A stretch of 20,813 nucleotides of DNA from an uncultured Lachnoanaerobaculum sp. (GTDB lineage: Bacteria; Bacillota; Clostridia; Lachnospirales; Lachnospiraceae), in assembly GCA_938041725.1 (NCBI GenBank), contig CALISX010000213.1, forward strand, positions 1 through 20,813, in the 5' to 3' direction. Position numbers and translations under genes: made by a program. Each line of letters starts with the position of its first letter. Positions within the stretch are counted from its first letter, which is position 1. Positions 1 through 7,987 of this stretch are shown here, piece by piece. The notes under the pieces are model-generated. The model ran no database searches. It was not told the origin of the DNA and saw only the letters and a list, made by a program, of their open reading frames with translations.

Positions 1-225
1 CTGACCTCCTATCCTCCTGCCACTCCGGCTGCGGTGGTATATAAAGCCAGCTGGAAGGAGGAGAGGATTGTACAGGGAACCCTGGAGGATATTGCCCAAA
101 AAACAAAGGAGGCTGGGATTCAAAAAACAGCCTTGATTTATGTGGGGGATTTTTTAGGGGAGGATTTTGCGGACAGCAGGCTGTATCATCCCTCCTTTTC
201 CCATGGATTTCGAGGGGGAAGCTGA
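1..225 (+). CDS. cobM: Precorrin-4/cobalt-precorrin-4 C11-methyltransferase, C-terminal fragment
   Basis: This is the last 74 residues of a gene whose start lies before the window; the frame is open from base 1. The tail matches the end of the CobM/CbiF family: a YPPATPAAVVYKASW stretch, then GTLEDIAQK and the closing ALIYVGDFL and hydrophilic YHPSFSHGFR segments. The family uses S-adenosylmethionine to methylate C11 of precorrin-4, a cytosolic step of corrin ring synthesis. With cbiC downstream, the cobalt-early (CbiF) version is likely. Its stop codon TGA (223-225) shares a base with the ATG of cobD, so the two are translationally coupled. The SAM-binding N-terminal part cannot be inspected. 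Confidence 0.85.
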   Translation: MTSYPPATPAAVVYKASWKEERIVQGTLEDIAQKTKEAGIQKTALIYVGDFLGEDFADSRLYHPSFSHGFRGGS

Positions 226-1274
226 TGCACGGCGGAAGGATTTATGAAATAGCAAAAATGCTTCAGGTGCCCCGAGAGGAAATTCTGGATTTTTCCGCCA
301 GTGTAAATCCCTTTGGGATGGATCCTGGATTGCAGAAGGAATTGGAGCGGACCTTAAAGGATCTGGTATACTATCCGGATATTCATATGCTGGGACTGGA
401 GGAAAAAATCGGACAAAAACATGGACTGCTGCCGGAGGAGGTTTTCCTGGGAAATGGAGCCAACAGTATTTTGTACCGGCTCTATGGTTTTTTTGCCCGA
501 AAAAAAATGCTTCTGCCTGTGCCCAGTTTTGAAACCTATGAAAAAGCTGCCAAAGCCTGGGGAATAGAGGTTTCCCATTATTTTTTAAAGGATTGGAGGA
601 TACAGGAGGATTTTCTGGAGGGTCTTCAGGAGAATGTGGGACTTGTGACCCTGTGTAATCCCAATAATCCCACGGGGATGCTGGCAGAGTCGGGGATTTT
701 AATGGAAATTGTAAGAAAATGCAGGGAGCATCATATTTTTTTGCTTATGGATGAGTGCTTTCTTTCTATGGTACCAGAGGGAGAAAAATATTCCTTGATT
801 CCCCTGCTTTTTAAAAATCCCCATGTGGGGGTGCTGCGCTCCTTTACAAAAATATTTTCCATTCCCGGGCTTCGCCTGGGATATTTTCTTTGCAGCAGCC
901 GGGAAATCATGGGATTTTTGCACAGCATGACCCCGGACTGGGATGTGAACACCCTGGCCCTGGCAGCAGGAGCCTACTGTATAAAGCAAAACCCCCAGGG
1001 AATGGTTCAAACCCTGGATCAAGAGCGGTGTTTGCTTTCTAAAAGGCTGGAGGCTATGGGGATTAGGGTATTTCCCTCCAGAGCCAATTTTTTATTATGT
1101 TATTTTAAAGAAAATTTGTATCAGCCTTTGCTGCAGAAAAAAATTATCATTCGGGACTGCAGTGATTTTTTGGGTCTGGGACCAGGATTTTTCAGAGTGG
1201 CGGTACGGCGCCGGGAGGAAAACCTCAGGCTGTGTCAAGCATTAGAAAGGATTATCAAAGGGGAGAATGGCTAA
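225..1274 (+). CDS. cobD: L-threonine-O-3-phosphate decarboxylase (CobD-type PLP enzyme)
   Basis: This is a 349-aa fold-type I PLP enzyme of the histidinol-phosphate aminotransferase superfamily. The opening (HGG.I near residues 2-5, then LDFSASVNPFG at 21-31) is typical of CobD. CNPNNPTG (144-151), MDECF (Asp176) and SFTKIFSIPGLRLGY (Schiff-base Lys209, substrate-binding Arg217) are the PLP-site motifs. CobD decarboxylates threonine phosphate to (R)-1-amino-2-propanol phosphate, the linker of the nucleotide loop of cobalamin. A GAGGGGG ribosome site precedes the ATG, which overlaps the cobM stop; the 3' end overlaps cobQ by 8 nt. A histidinol-phosphate aminotransferase is the main alternative, but the cob operon context and the N-terminal motif favour CobD. 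Confidence 0.88.
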   Translation: MHGGRIYEIAKMLQVPREEILDFSASVNPFGMDPGLQKELERTLKDLVYYPDIHMLGLEEKIGQKHGLLPEEVFLGNGANSILYRLYGFFARKKMLLPVPSFETYEKAAKAWGIEVSHYFLKDWRIQEDFLEGLQENVGLVTLCNPNNPTGMLAESGILMEIVRKCREHHIFLLMDECFLSMVPEGEKYSLIPLLFKNPHVGVLRSFTKIFSIPGLRLGYFLCSSREIMGFLHSMTPDWDVNTLALAAGAYCIKQNPQGMVQTLDQERCLLSKRLEAMGIRVFPSRANFLLCYFKENLYQPLLQKKIIIRDCSDFLGLGPGFFRVAVRRREENLRLCQALERIIKGENG

Positions 1275-2745
1275 GGTAATTATGATACAGGGCACCATGT
1301 CCAATGCCGGAAAAAGTTTTATTACCGCTGGACTGTGCCGCTTGTTTAAGAATATGGGATATAAAACCACCCCCTTTAAATCCCAAAACATGGCTCTCAA
1401 CTCCTATATTACCAAAGAGGGTCTGGAAATAGGCCGGGCCCAGGCGGTGCAGGCTGAGGCGGCGGGGGTTCTGCCCATGGTGGAGATGAATCCCATTCTT
1501 TTAAAACCCCAGGGGGACCGTACCAGTCAGGTAATTGTCATGGGCAGGGTTTGGAAAAAAGTTGAGGCGGGAGAGTATTTCTCCCTGCGAAAATCCCTCA
1601 TCCCTGGTATATTAGAGGCCTATCATACATTGGAACAAAAATTTGATATTATTGTCATCGAAGGGGCCGGATCTCCGGCGGAAATTAATTTAAAAGAAAA
1701 TGATATTGTCAATATGGGGCTGGCAAAGCTGGTGGATGCTCCCGTGGTTTTGGTGGGGGATATTGACCGGGGCGGGGTTTTTGCTTCCCTGTACGGCACC
1801 CTGGCCCTTTTGGAAAAGGAGGAGAGGGAGCGGGTAAAGGGATTGATTATCAATAAGTTCCGAGGGGATGAAAAACTGCTGAAACCGGGGTTTCAAATGT
1901 TTTCCCGGCATTTAAAAAAAATCGGCAGGGATATTCCTATTTTGGGCACGGTAAAAATGGCAGATATTGATTTGGAGGAGGAAGACAGCTTGGCAAAAAG
2001 ACTGGAAAACGCGCAGCCTGCCCCACAGGGGGAGGATCTGCACATTTCTGTTATTAAACTTCCCCATTTGTCCAATTTTACGGATTTTGCCCCCTTGGAA
2101 GCGGCTCCCGGAATTTCCCTGTGCTATGTGGAGGATCCAGCCCTTTTACGGGGTTCTGACCTTGTAATCCTTCCCGGCACCAAAAATACTCTAAGGGATG
2201 CCCTGTGGATGCAAAAAATGGGCTTTACCTCCAGGCTTTTGTCCCTCTACCCGCTGCTTGGAATATGCGGCGGATTTCAGATTCTGGGGGAGGAAATAGC
2301 AGATCCCTTTGGGATAGAAGAGGGGGGAGTGGTATCCGGTCTGGGACTGCTGCCAATAAAAACAATTCTGGAAAGGAAAAAAATTACCCGTCAGGCCCGG
2401 GGAGAAATCCTCCATTGTCCTTCCTATCTTGTACCTGGCAGATATTCCTTAGAAGGGTATGAAATTCACATGGGGAGAAGTGAAAAAACCAGAGAATGTT
2501 TGGATTTTATGAAAACCTCTGGAGGCAGGGATGGAGTGCTTTCCCAAAATAAGCGGATTGCAGGAACCTATTTCCATGGTATTTTTGAAAATCAAAGCTT
2601 TCTTCAGGGACTGGTGAAGGCTCTTGGGGGAGGGGAAGAAGGGGGCGGTTATGCAGCATATAAGGAAATGCAATATGAGAAATTGTCTGATTTAATAAAG
2701 AATACATTGAATCTGGAACAACTATTTCGTATAATGAATTTGTAG
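1267..2745 (+). CDS. cobQ: Cobyric acid synthase (glutamine-hydrolysing)
   Basis: This 492-aa protein is full length for CobQ/CbiP. Residues 1-230 form a dethiobiotin-synthetase-like ATP domain with the P-loop GTMSNAGKS (9-17), FKSQNMALNS (37-46) and VGDIDRGGVF (163-172). Residues 260-450 are a class I glutaminase-like domain with nucleophile Cys334 in LLGICGGFQILG and His437 in TYFHGIF. It amidates the b, d, e and g side chains of adenosylcobyrinic a,c-diamide to give adenosylcobyric acid, in the cytosol. The start ATG sits inside cobD behind an AAAGGGGAG site. The last codons carry the first arm of the hairpin chain that precedes cbiC. Confidence 0.96.
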   Translation: MAKVIMIQGTMSNAGKSFITAGLCRLFKNMGYKTTPFKSQNMALNSYITKEGLEIGRAQAVQAEAAGVLPMVEMNPILLKPQGDRTSQVIVMGRVWKKVEAGEYFSLRKSLIPGILEAYHTLEQKFDIIVIEGAGSPAEINLKENDIVNMGLAKLVDAPVVLVGDIDRGGVFASLYGTLALLEKEERERVKGLIINKFRGDEKLLKPGFQMFSRHLKKIGRDIPILGTVKMADIDLEEEDSLAKRLENAQPAPQGEDLHISVIKLPHLSNFTDFAPLEAAPGISLCYVEDPALLRGSDLVILPGTKNTLRDALWMQKMGFTSRLLSLYPLLGICGGFQILGEEIADPFGIEEGGVVSGLGLLPIKTILERKKITRQARGEILHCPSYLVPGRYSLEGYEIHMGRSEKTRECLDFMKTSGGRDGVLSQNKRIAGTYFHGIFENQSFLQGLVKALGGGEEGGGYAAYKEMQYEKLSDLIKNTLNLEQLFRIMNL

Positions 2746-2811
2746 TTGTTAAACAGCCACAACCAAAAGTCATTTTGTACCTATGGATTGGGTTGTTAAT
2801 AAAGACAACCC
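2717..2811 (+). promoter_or_regulatory. Chain of mutually exclusive hairpins between cobQ and cbiC
   Basis: Five short arms alternate between complementary sequences: AACAACT (2717-2723), AGTTGTT (2744-2750), ACAACC (2759-2764), GGGTTGT (2790-2796) and ACAACCC (2805-2811). Each arm can pair with its neighbour: 7 bp for the first pair, 5-6 bp for the second and third, and 7 bp for the last, whose loop is 8 nt. The last stem ends directly against the cbiC ribosome site AAAGGAG (2812-2818). No U-tract follows, so translational control or RNA processing fits better than termination. This is the only real gap in an otherwise overlapping operon. The arms are visible; the function is inference. Confidence 0.5.
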
Positions 2812-2823
2812 AAAGGAGAAAAG

Positions 2824-3504
2824 ATGATAGAATATATTGCTCCCGGGGAGATTGAAGCCAGAAGCTTTGAGATCATCGGTTCTGAAATGGATCCAGAGCG
2901 TATACAGTTTTATTCCCCCCAGGAGCTGTTGGTGGTAAAAAGAGCAATTCATGCCTCGGCAGATTTTGACTATCAGTACAATTTGATTTTTCAAAACCAT
3001 GCCATGGAGGCTGCTTTTTTGGCCCTTCAAGAGCAGGCCATGATTTTTACAGATACCAAAATGGCTTTGGCCGGGATTAACAAGTCTTTGACCGATGTAT
3101 TGGACATTGACCCGGAATGCCTTATTTCCCATACGAAAACATTGGAGATGGCTGCCAAAACCGGTGCCACCCGGTCCAGAGTCAGTGTGGATTTGGCCTT
3201 TGAATTTTTTGATACCTATAATCAGGAACGAAAGGAAGAGGGCCAAAAAGAAGTTCCTTTGATTTTTGTGGTAGGAAATGCCCCCACAGCTTTGCTGAGG
3301 ATTCAGGAATTACTTGCCTCGGGGAGAAAACCGGCTTTTGTCATTGCAGCCCCTGTGGGCTTTGTGAATGTGGTGGAGGCCAAGGAACTGATCCTGAAAA
3401 CAGAGATTCCAGCCATTGTGGCCAGAGGAAGAAAGGGAGGGAGCAATATTGCAGCAGCTCTGCTAAATGCCATATTGCTTCAGTGCAGGATACCCAAAGC
3501 ATAA
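2824..3504 (+). CDS. cbiC: Cobalt-precorrin-8 methylmutase
   Basis: This is a 226-aa CbiC/CobH family protein of full length. It begins MIEYIAPGEIEARSFEII, the usual family opening. The catalytic histidine is His43 in KRAIHASADFDY. Further family signatures are GINKSLTDVL and the SHTKTLEMAAKTGATRSRVSVD segment, followed by VGNAPTALLRI and IAAPVGFVNVVEAKE near the C-terminus. The enzyme moves the methyl group from C11 to C12, giving cobyrinic acid. An AAAGGAG site lies 5 nt before the ATG. The gene's 3' end is built into the intrinsic terminator of the operon, so cbiC is the last cistron. Confidence 0.96.
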   Translation: MIEYIAPGEIEARSFEIIGSEMDPERIQFYSPQELLVVKRAIHASADFDYQYNLIFQNHAMEAAFLALQEQAMIFTDTKMALAGINKSLTDVLDIDPECLISHTKTLEMAAKTGATRSRVSVDLAFEFFDTYNQERKEEGQKEVPLIFVVGNAPTALLRIQELLASGRKPAFVIAAPVGFVNVVEAKELILKTEIPAIVARGRKGGSNIAAALLNAILLQCRIPKA

Positions 3505-3522
3505 CCGGGTATCTTGTTTTTT
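3489..3522 (+). terminator. Intrinsic terminator of the cob operon
   Basis: GATACCC (3489-3495) pairs perfectly with GGGTATC (3507-3513) around an 11-nt loop, and the stem is followed by TTGTTTTTT. The left arm lies inside the last codons of cbiC and the stop codon sits in the loop. Confidence 0.7.
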
Positions 3523-3525
3523 ATC

Positions 3526-3573
3526 CTCTATAATTCTTCGTTAAACTTGAGTTTAACGAAGAATTTGATAGAG
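3526..3573. repeat. Long palindrome between convergent cbiC and yebC
   Basis: Two perfect 16-bp arms (3532-3547 and 3550-3565) face each other across a 2-bp centre. A further 6 bp (CTCTAT at 3526-3531 with ATAGAG at 3568-3573) extend the stem past a 2-nt bulge. Neither side carries a proper T-tract in the transcribed direction, so it is not a textbook terminator even though it lies between convergent genes. It may be a backup bidirectional transcription stop, a protein-binding site, or a member of a dispersed palindromic repeat family. Confidence 0.6.
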
Positions 3574-3616
3574 AAAGAAAGAAGGAAAACGCCGCTGGCT
3601 TATCACCTGCGACGCT
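3574..3616 (-). terminator. Intrinsic terminator downstream of yebC
   Basis: On the minus strand AGCGTCGC (3616-3609) pairs with GCGGCGTT (3595-3588) over 8 positions including two G-U pairs, and is followed by a U-rich run (about TTCCTTCTTTCTTTC). It lies just after the yebC stop. Confidence 0.55.
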
Positions 3617-3638
3617 TATTTCCCATTGGTGTTGGTAT

Positions 3639-4367
3639 TTACTCATCCCAGCTGTGATATACGTTTTGCACATCATCCTCTGCGTCCAAAAGATCCAGAA
3701 GCCGGTTCATCTTTTTAATGTCCTCTTCATTGGTAAGGGTTACCCGGTTTTGAGGGATCATGGTAACCTCTGCATCTGCCATGGGAATACCGGCGGCCTC
3801 CAGCTTTTCTCTCACCTCAGAGAAGCTGTCGGGATCTGTAAGGATTTCATAGCTGTCCTCCTGGGGGGCAAAATCCTCTGCTCCGGCCTCTAAAGCCAGC
3901 ATCATCAATTCGTCGGGATCCCCCTCCCATTCCTCTTTATCAATAATGATCTGACCCTTTTTATCAAACATAAAGGAAACACAGCCCTGGGCTCCCACAT
4001 TTCCTCCTCCCTTGGTAAAGGCGGACCGCACATTGGCGGCGGTTCTGTTTTTATTATCTGTTAAAGTTTCCACAATGATGGCCACGCCGCTGGGACCATA
4101 TCCCTCATAGGTGTTGTTTTCATAGTTTACAGAATTTACATCCCCTGCAGCCTTTTTGATTCCCCGTTCGATGGTATCATTGGGAACATTGTTGGACTTG
4201 GCCTTGGCAATTACATCCCGAAGCTTTGAATTGTTGCCGGGATCCGGCCCTCCCTCCTTTACTGCCACTGCAATTTCACGGCCGATAATGGTAAAAATTT
4301 TTCCCTTAGCCGCATCATTTTTTTCTTTTTTATGTTTAATGTTGGCAAATTTTGAATGTCCTGACAT
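3639..4367 (-). CDS. yebC: YebC/PmpR (TACO1) family protein
   Basis: This 242-aa protein has the length and three-domain layout of the YebC family. It opens with the invariant MSGHSKFANIKHKKEKNDAAKGKIF and continues with GREIAVAVKEGGPDPGNNSKLR and NVPNDTIERGIKKA. GYGPSGVAIIVETLTDNKNRTAANVRSAFTKGGG follows in the middle. Family members were first described as DNA-binding regulators (PmpR) and were later linked, for TACO1 and bacterial YebC, to relief of ribosome stalling on proline-rich stretches. Which role applies here cannot be read from the sequence. The start is supported by AAAGGAGT 7 nt upstream. It has its own promoter (4420-4448), separate from the upstream membrane-protein gene. Confidence 0.95.
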   Translation of the reverse strand: MSGHSKFANIKHKKEKNDAAKGKIFTIIGREIAVAVKEGGPDPGNNSKLRDVIAKAKSNNVPNDTIERGIKKAAGDVNSVNYENNTYEGYGPSGVAIIVETLTDNKNRTAANVRSAFTKGGGNVGAQGCVSFMFDKKGQIIIDKEEWEGDPDELMMLALEAGAEDFAPQEDSYEILTDPDSFSEVREKLEAAGIPMADAEVTMIPQNRVTLTNEEDIKKMNRLLDLLDAEDDVQNVYHSWDE

Positions 4368-4419
4368 AATAAACTCCTTTTATAGATTATTTCATACCCT
4401 GCCGGGCAGTGCCGCACCC

Positions 4420-4448
4420 ATTTTACTCTTGATGCTTCAGGCTGTCAA
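4420..4448 (-). promoter_or_regulatory. Sigma-A type promoter of yebC
   Basis: The minus strand reads TTGACA (4448-4443), a 17-nt spacer, then TAAAAT (4425-4420), about 52 nt before the yebC ATG. A 6-bp hairpin (ATGGCT 4453-4458 with AGCCAT 4468-4473) lies just upstream. It has no U-tract, so read-through from the preceding gene remains possible. Confidence 0.75.
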
Positions 4449-4509
4449 TTCTATGGCTAGATTTTTCAGCCATTTCTTTTGTTTGTATCTAAAAAATCCC
4501 GCAATGGTT

Positions 4510-5862
4510 TTATAAATAGGTTTCTTCCTCAGAATCATCTTTTGTTATTTTTATAGTGTGGATAAAGCGGTTCTCCACATGAAGGGCCTGGAAGGTGCAG
4601 TGATGGAGATTCAGGGAAAAGGTTTCTCCGTCCTCTGGAATTCGGTCCAGACAGGCAATTAAAAGTCCATTGATGGTATCGAACTGGTCATGCTCCTCTT
4701 GTGTAAAGGCAATGCCCAAAACCTCTTCAATGTCGTCCAAAGGAGTCATGCCCTTTACCACATAGCTTCCGTCGCTTAAGGTGCTGATGAGTTCCTCCTC
4801 CACATCATATTCATCCATAATATTGCCCACAATTTCTTCTAAAATATCCTCCATGGAAACAATGCCAGCGGTTTGTCCGTATTCATCCACTACCACCACC
4901 ATATGGTTCTTTTCTGACTGCATTTCTCGAAATAAAGTATCTAGACTCCTGGTTTCCGGTATAAACACCGCCTGACGAATCAAATGGGGGATTTCTTGAA
5001 TGGCCTTTTGGGAAAATTCCGGGTTGCTGTGGCAAATCAGGGCATCCTTCATATTTAAAATGCCGATAATATGATCAATATCTTCGGTATATACGGGATA
5101 ACGGGAATTGTTTCCCTCTGTCAGCAAAAAATCCACCACTCGGTCCAGGGTTTCTCCCCCTTCAATGAAAACAATGCTTTTCCGATGGGTCATCACATCC
5201 CTGGCTTGCTTATCGTTCAGAGTAAAAATATTGGTGATCATCTGGGCTTCAGAGGATTCTAATACGCCCTGTTCATGCCCTTCATTTACCATACTCATAA
5301 TATCCTCTTCGCTTACTTTGTCCTCCTCTTTTTTTAAGTCAATGCCAAAGCATTTTAGAATCAAAAAAGAGCATCCATCAATGATTAGAATCAAGGGAGT
5401 GCATATAATCATCAGGAAATCTGTCAAAGGCAGATAAAAAAGAGCAGATTTCACAGCATCCTTTCCTGCCAGTTTTTTGGGTACGGAAATCCCAATAACA
5501 ATAAGGAGCATACAAAAAAATACGGATAGTATGGCATTGGAAAGAAGGGAAACAATATGGCTGGAAATAAATTTTGGAAACAAAACCTCCATATAGCATG
5601 TATAACGTTTTAGAAAGAACTTTCCAATAACAATACCTGACAGGGTGGTAATAATATGGGTACAGTAAACGAACCGGCTGGAATTGTCAATATACCGGAT
5701 CAGTCTTTTGACCCGGGAGGGCTGGGAAAGGGCCAGTTCCTGATTTTCCAGCTCTGTCCGGTTCATATCCTGTAGGGCTGCCCCAAACATATGCATAATG
5801 AAATTTACGGCAATAATCAGCAAAAAAACAAACAGCTGCAGCGGCGAGTGTGTGTCGTCCAT
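4510..5862 (-). CDS. CNNM/CorC-family (hemolysin C-like) membrane protein with CBS pair
   Basis: This 450-aa protein has the order CNNM transmembrane domain, CBS pair, CorC/HlyC domain. Hydrophobic segments lie at about residues 8-28, 64-84, 104-127 and 142-170; SVPKKLA (126-132) is the conserved motif of the membrane domain. The CBS pair spans about 223-345 (VMTHRKSIVFI, SRYPVYTEDIDHIIGILNMKD, VVVVDEYGQTAGIVSMEDILEEIVG). The transporter-associated domain is at about 360-440 (DGSYVVKGMTPLDDIEEVLG). Relatives act in Mg2+ (possibly Na+-coupled) efflux across the cytoplasmic membrane; the hemolysin name is historical. It is the last gene of the rex-led unit, 33 nt after alr. The exact substrate cannot be read from the sequence. 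Confidence 0.88.
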   Translation of the reverse strand: MDDTHSPLQLFVFLLIIAVNFIMHMFGAALQDMNRTELENQELALSQPSRVKRLIRYIDNSSRFVYCTHIITTLSGIVIGKFFLKRYTCYMEVLFPKFISSHIVSLLSNAILSVFFCMLLIVIGISVPKKLAGKDAVKSALFYLPLTDFLMIICTPLILIIDGCSFLILKCFGIDLKKEEDKVSEEDIMSMVNEGHEQGVLESSEAQMITNIFTLNDKQARDVMTHRKSIVFIEGGETLDRVVDFLLTEGNNSRYPVYTEDIDHIIGILNMKDALICHSNPEFSQKAIQEIPHLIRQAVFIPETRSLDTLFREMQSEKNHMVVVVDEYGQTAGIVSMEDILEEIVGNIMDEYDVEEELISTLSDGSYVVKGMTPLDDIEEVLGIAFTQEEHDQFDTINGLLIACLDRIPEDGETFSLNLHHCTFQALHVENRFIHTIKITKDDSEEETYL

Positions 5863-5895
5863 TTCTTCTCCTGTCCTGCAAAAATACTTATAGGT

Positions 5896-7101
5896 TTATG
5901 ATAGCTTGTCAACCGGTGAAACAGACCCGTTTAAGGTATAGATATCCCGGGTGTAATCTTTTGATCCCACAAAGCTCCCATTGGCATAGTATACCCTGGG
6001 CACCCGTTTATTTAATCCGCAAACAAACTCATAGGGAAAGGTGTGGGAAAGAGACATCAGCTCCTGGGCGGTAATCTTCTCTTCTCCCTGGATGCCTATT
6101 AACACCGCCTGATCCCCGATTTGCACCTGGGGATTTTGTGACACATCCACAATGGTTTGATCCATGCAGATTCTTCCCAAAATAGGGCATTTCTTCCCCC
6201 GGATCAGCACATACCCTTTGTTGCTGAGATCTCTGGGGTATCCGTCGGCATAGCCAAAGGCAATGGCAGTCCTCATATTTTCTCTTGCCTGGAAGGTGGC
6301 CCCGTAGCTGACGGTTTCTCCTGCCGGAAGATCCTTGATGCAGGTGACAGTAGAATAAAGACTTAGGGCAGGCCTTAGCTTTATGGAGGATAGATCCGTT
6401 TGGTCTGAAGGGGGAATGCCGTACATGGCAATACCGCAGCGCACCATATCCAGCCCCTCTCCCAAATGATGGGCGATGCCTGCAGAATTTGCAATATGGC
6501 AAAGGGGGGGGCGCAGTCCCAGATATTCCAGTTTTTCCAAAAAAGACAAAAAATCCTGCAACTGCTTTTGGGCGGAAGAAAGATCCCATTCATCTGCACT
6601 GTGAAAGTGGGTGAAAATTCCTTCTATTTCAATATGCTCCAGTCTGGAAATCTCCTGGATCAGAGCAATGCTTTCATCACAGGGTTTTAATCCGATACGG
6701 TTCATTCCCGTATCTATGGCAATATGCACTTTGGCTCTGCGTTCCAGTTCCTTTGCACTTTGGTTCATATCTTCTGCCTGTTTCAGGGTAAATACTGTTT
6801 CACGAAGATCAAAGAGCACCGATTCCCTATAATCCTCCCTTGGAACACAGGACAGAATCAATACAGGTTTTCCAATGCCGTGATAGCGCAGATTGATTCC
6901 TTCTTCCAAAGTGGCCACACAGAAAAAATCCACCAGTTCCTCCATAAAAAGAGAGACAGGAACGGCGCCATGGCCATAGCCGTCGGCTTTTACTACTGCA
7001 GCAAGTCTGCACCTTGAAGGCAAAGAGGCTCTGACAGCAGCAATATTTTCCTGAATGGTATCCAAATCAATACGTGCATAGGTTCTTTTATAGGATGTCA
7101 C
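5896..7101 (-). CDS. alr: Alanine racemase
   Basis: This is a 401-aa fold-type III PLP enzyme. VVKADGYGHGA carries the PLP lysine Lys38, and SYGATF carries the second catalytic base Tyr266, both at canonical places. HIAIDTGMNRIGL, GIFTHFHSADE and VRCGIAMYGIPPS are further family motifs. It makes D-alanine for peptidoglycan in the cytosol. The start is GTG at 7101, inside the 3' end of nnrD (14-nt overlap), with GGAGG 8 nt upstream. The protein is about 20 residues longer than most Alr, owing to a C-terminal tail after RVPRVYYANG. A run of eight identical bases (G8 on plus, 6504-6511) lies within the gene. It is probably co-transcribed from the rex promoter. Confidence 0.95.
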   Translation of the reverse strand: MTSYKRTYARIDLDTIQENIAAVRASLPSRCRLAAVVKADGYGHGAVPVSLFMEELVDFFCVATLEEGINLRYHGIGKPVLILSCVPREDYRESVLFDLRETVFTLKQAEDMNQSAKELERRAKVHIAIDTGMNRIGLKPCDESIALIQEISRLEHIEIEGIFTHFHSADEWDLSSAQKQLQDFLSFLEKLEYLGLRPPLCHIANSAGIAHHLGEGLDMVRCGIAMYGIPPSDQTDLSSIKLRPALSLYSTVTCIKDLPAGETVSYGATFQARENMRTAIAFGYADGYPRDLSNKGYVLIRGKKCPILGRICMDQTIVDVSQNPQVQIGDQAVLIGIQGEEKITAQELMSLSHTFPYEFVCGLNKRVPRVYYANGSFVGSKDYTRDIYTLNGSVSPVDKLS

Positions 7102-7978
7102 TGTTTTTGCCTCCTTCCTGCATCACAAAACCGATGGCCCCGATGATATCCCGGGCAATGATACTGTGCTCTCCTATTTTAGCGGCAGCCCGCTCTCCCG
7201 CCAAGCCATGGATATAAACGCCCAGGGCCACAGCCAGACTATCCTCCAGCCCCAAACAAAACATGCCGGCAATAATGCCGCAGAGCACATCCCCGCTCCC
7301 CGCCTTGGCCATGGCCGGGGAGCCGGATTGATTCAAGTATAGAATATCATCCTTGGTGGCAATCACTGTTTTATGAGATTTTAAAACACAGGTAATACCA
7401 TGGGCTTCCTGATAGGCACAGGCTGCAGCCTGGGGATCCCTAACAATTTCTTCTATGGTTTTTCCTGTTAGCCTGGCCATTTCCCCCATATGGGGGGTGA
7501 TGATAATATTTTCTGTGTAAAATCCGGTAAGAAAGGGATTTTGGGCAATAATATTTAAGGCATCTGCATCCACAATCACCGGCACATAGGCCTCCTGAAG
7601 CACCTGTTCCACTAAAATTTTGGCATGGGGCTCTGTGGAAAGTCCCGGCCCCAGGACAATGACACTGGCCCAGGACAAACAGGAGTTGATCAGATTGGTA
7701 AAAGCCCTTGGGCTCTCCAGGGCACTTCGCAAAGAATAGGCAGTGATAATGGCCTCCGGCAGTGCAGTTTGCAGTACACTCCTGTTTTCCCCCACTGTGA
7801 GAATACGAACCAGCCCTGCTCCGGAACGGTAGGCTGACAAGGCGCTTAAGTAAGCGGCCCCTGCCATCCCCAGGCTTCCGGCAATAATCAGTACATGTCC
7901 ATAGGTTCCCTTATTGGCTTCAATTTTTCTTTTGGGTATGAAATTCAGGGAACCGGGACCCAGACTTTTGATAACCAT
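7088..7978 (-). CDS. nnrD: ADP/ATP-dependent (S)-NAD(P)H-hydrate dehydratase (NnrD/CARKD)
   Basis: This 296-aa ribokinase-like protein matches the dehydratase half of the NAD(P)HX repair system. Key segments are GHVLIIAGSLGMAGAAYLSA (28-47), VIVLGPGLS (106-114), VIVDADALN (134-142), ITPHMGEMARL (160-170) and AKAGSGDVLCGIIAGM (224-239) with catalytic Asp230. It restores NAD(P)H from its hydrated, damaged form. Only the dehydratase domain is present; the NnrE epimerase domain often fused to its N-terminus is absent and no separate copy is in the window. I chose the ATG at 7978 over a GTG at 7984 because GAGAGGT is 5 nt before the ATG and would overlap the GTG. It lies 9 nt after acpS. Confidence 0.92.
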   Translation of the reverse strand: MVIKSLGPGSLNFIPKRKIEANKGTYGHVLIIAGSLGMAGAAYLSALSAYRSGAGLVRILTVGENRSVLQTALPEAIITAYSLRSALESPRAFTNLINSCLSWASVIVLGPGLSTEPHAKILVEQVLQEAYVPVIVDADALNIIAQNPFLTGFYTENIIITPHMGEMARLTGKTIEEIVRDPQAAACAYQEAHGITCVLKSHKTVIATKDDILYLNQSGSPAMAKAGSGDVLCGIIAGMFCLGLEDSLAVALGVYIHGLAGERAAAKIGEHSIIARDIIGAIGFVMQEGGKNSDIL

Positions 7979-7987
7979 AGTCACCTC

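Noticed and set aside
2746-2810. TTGTTAA-like sequences in the cobQ-cbiC gap as Rex operators
   Set aside because: TTGT and ACAA are spaced 9 nt (2746-2762) and 8 nt (2793-2808) apart rather than the 10 nt needed by Rex. Pairing as RNA arms explains them better.
2770-3246. 158-codon open frame on the minus strand antisense to cbiC
   Set aside because: No ribosome site or recognisable protein features; it is the shadow of a well-supported gene.
6029-6589. 186-codon minus-strand frame inside alr
   Set aside because: Cys/Arg/Gly-rich translation typical of an off-frame shadow, fully inside alr.
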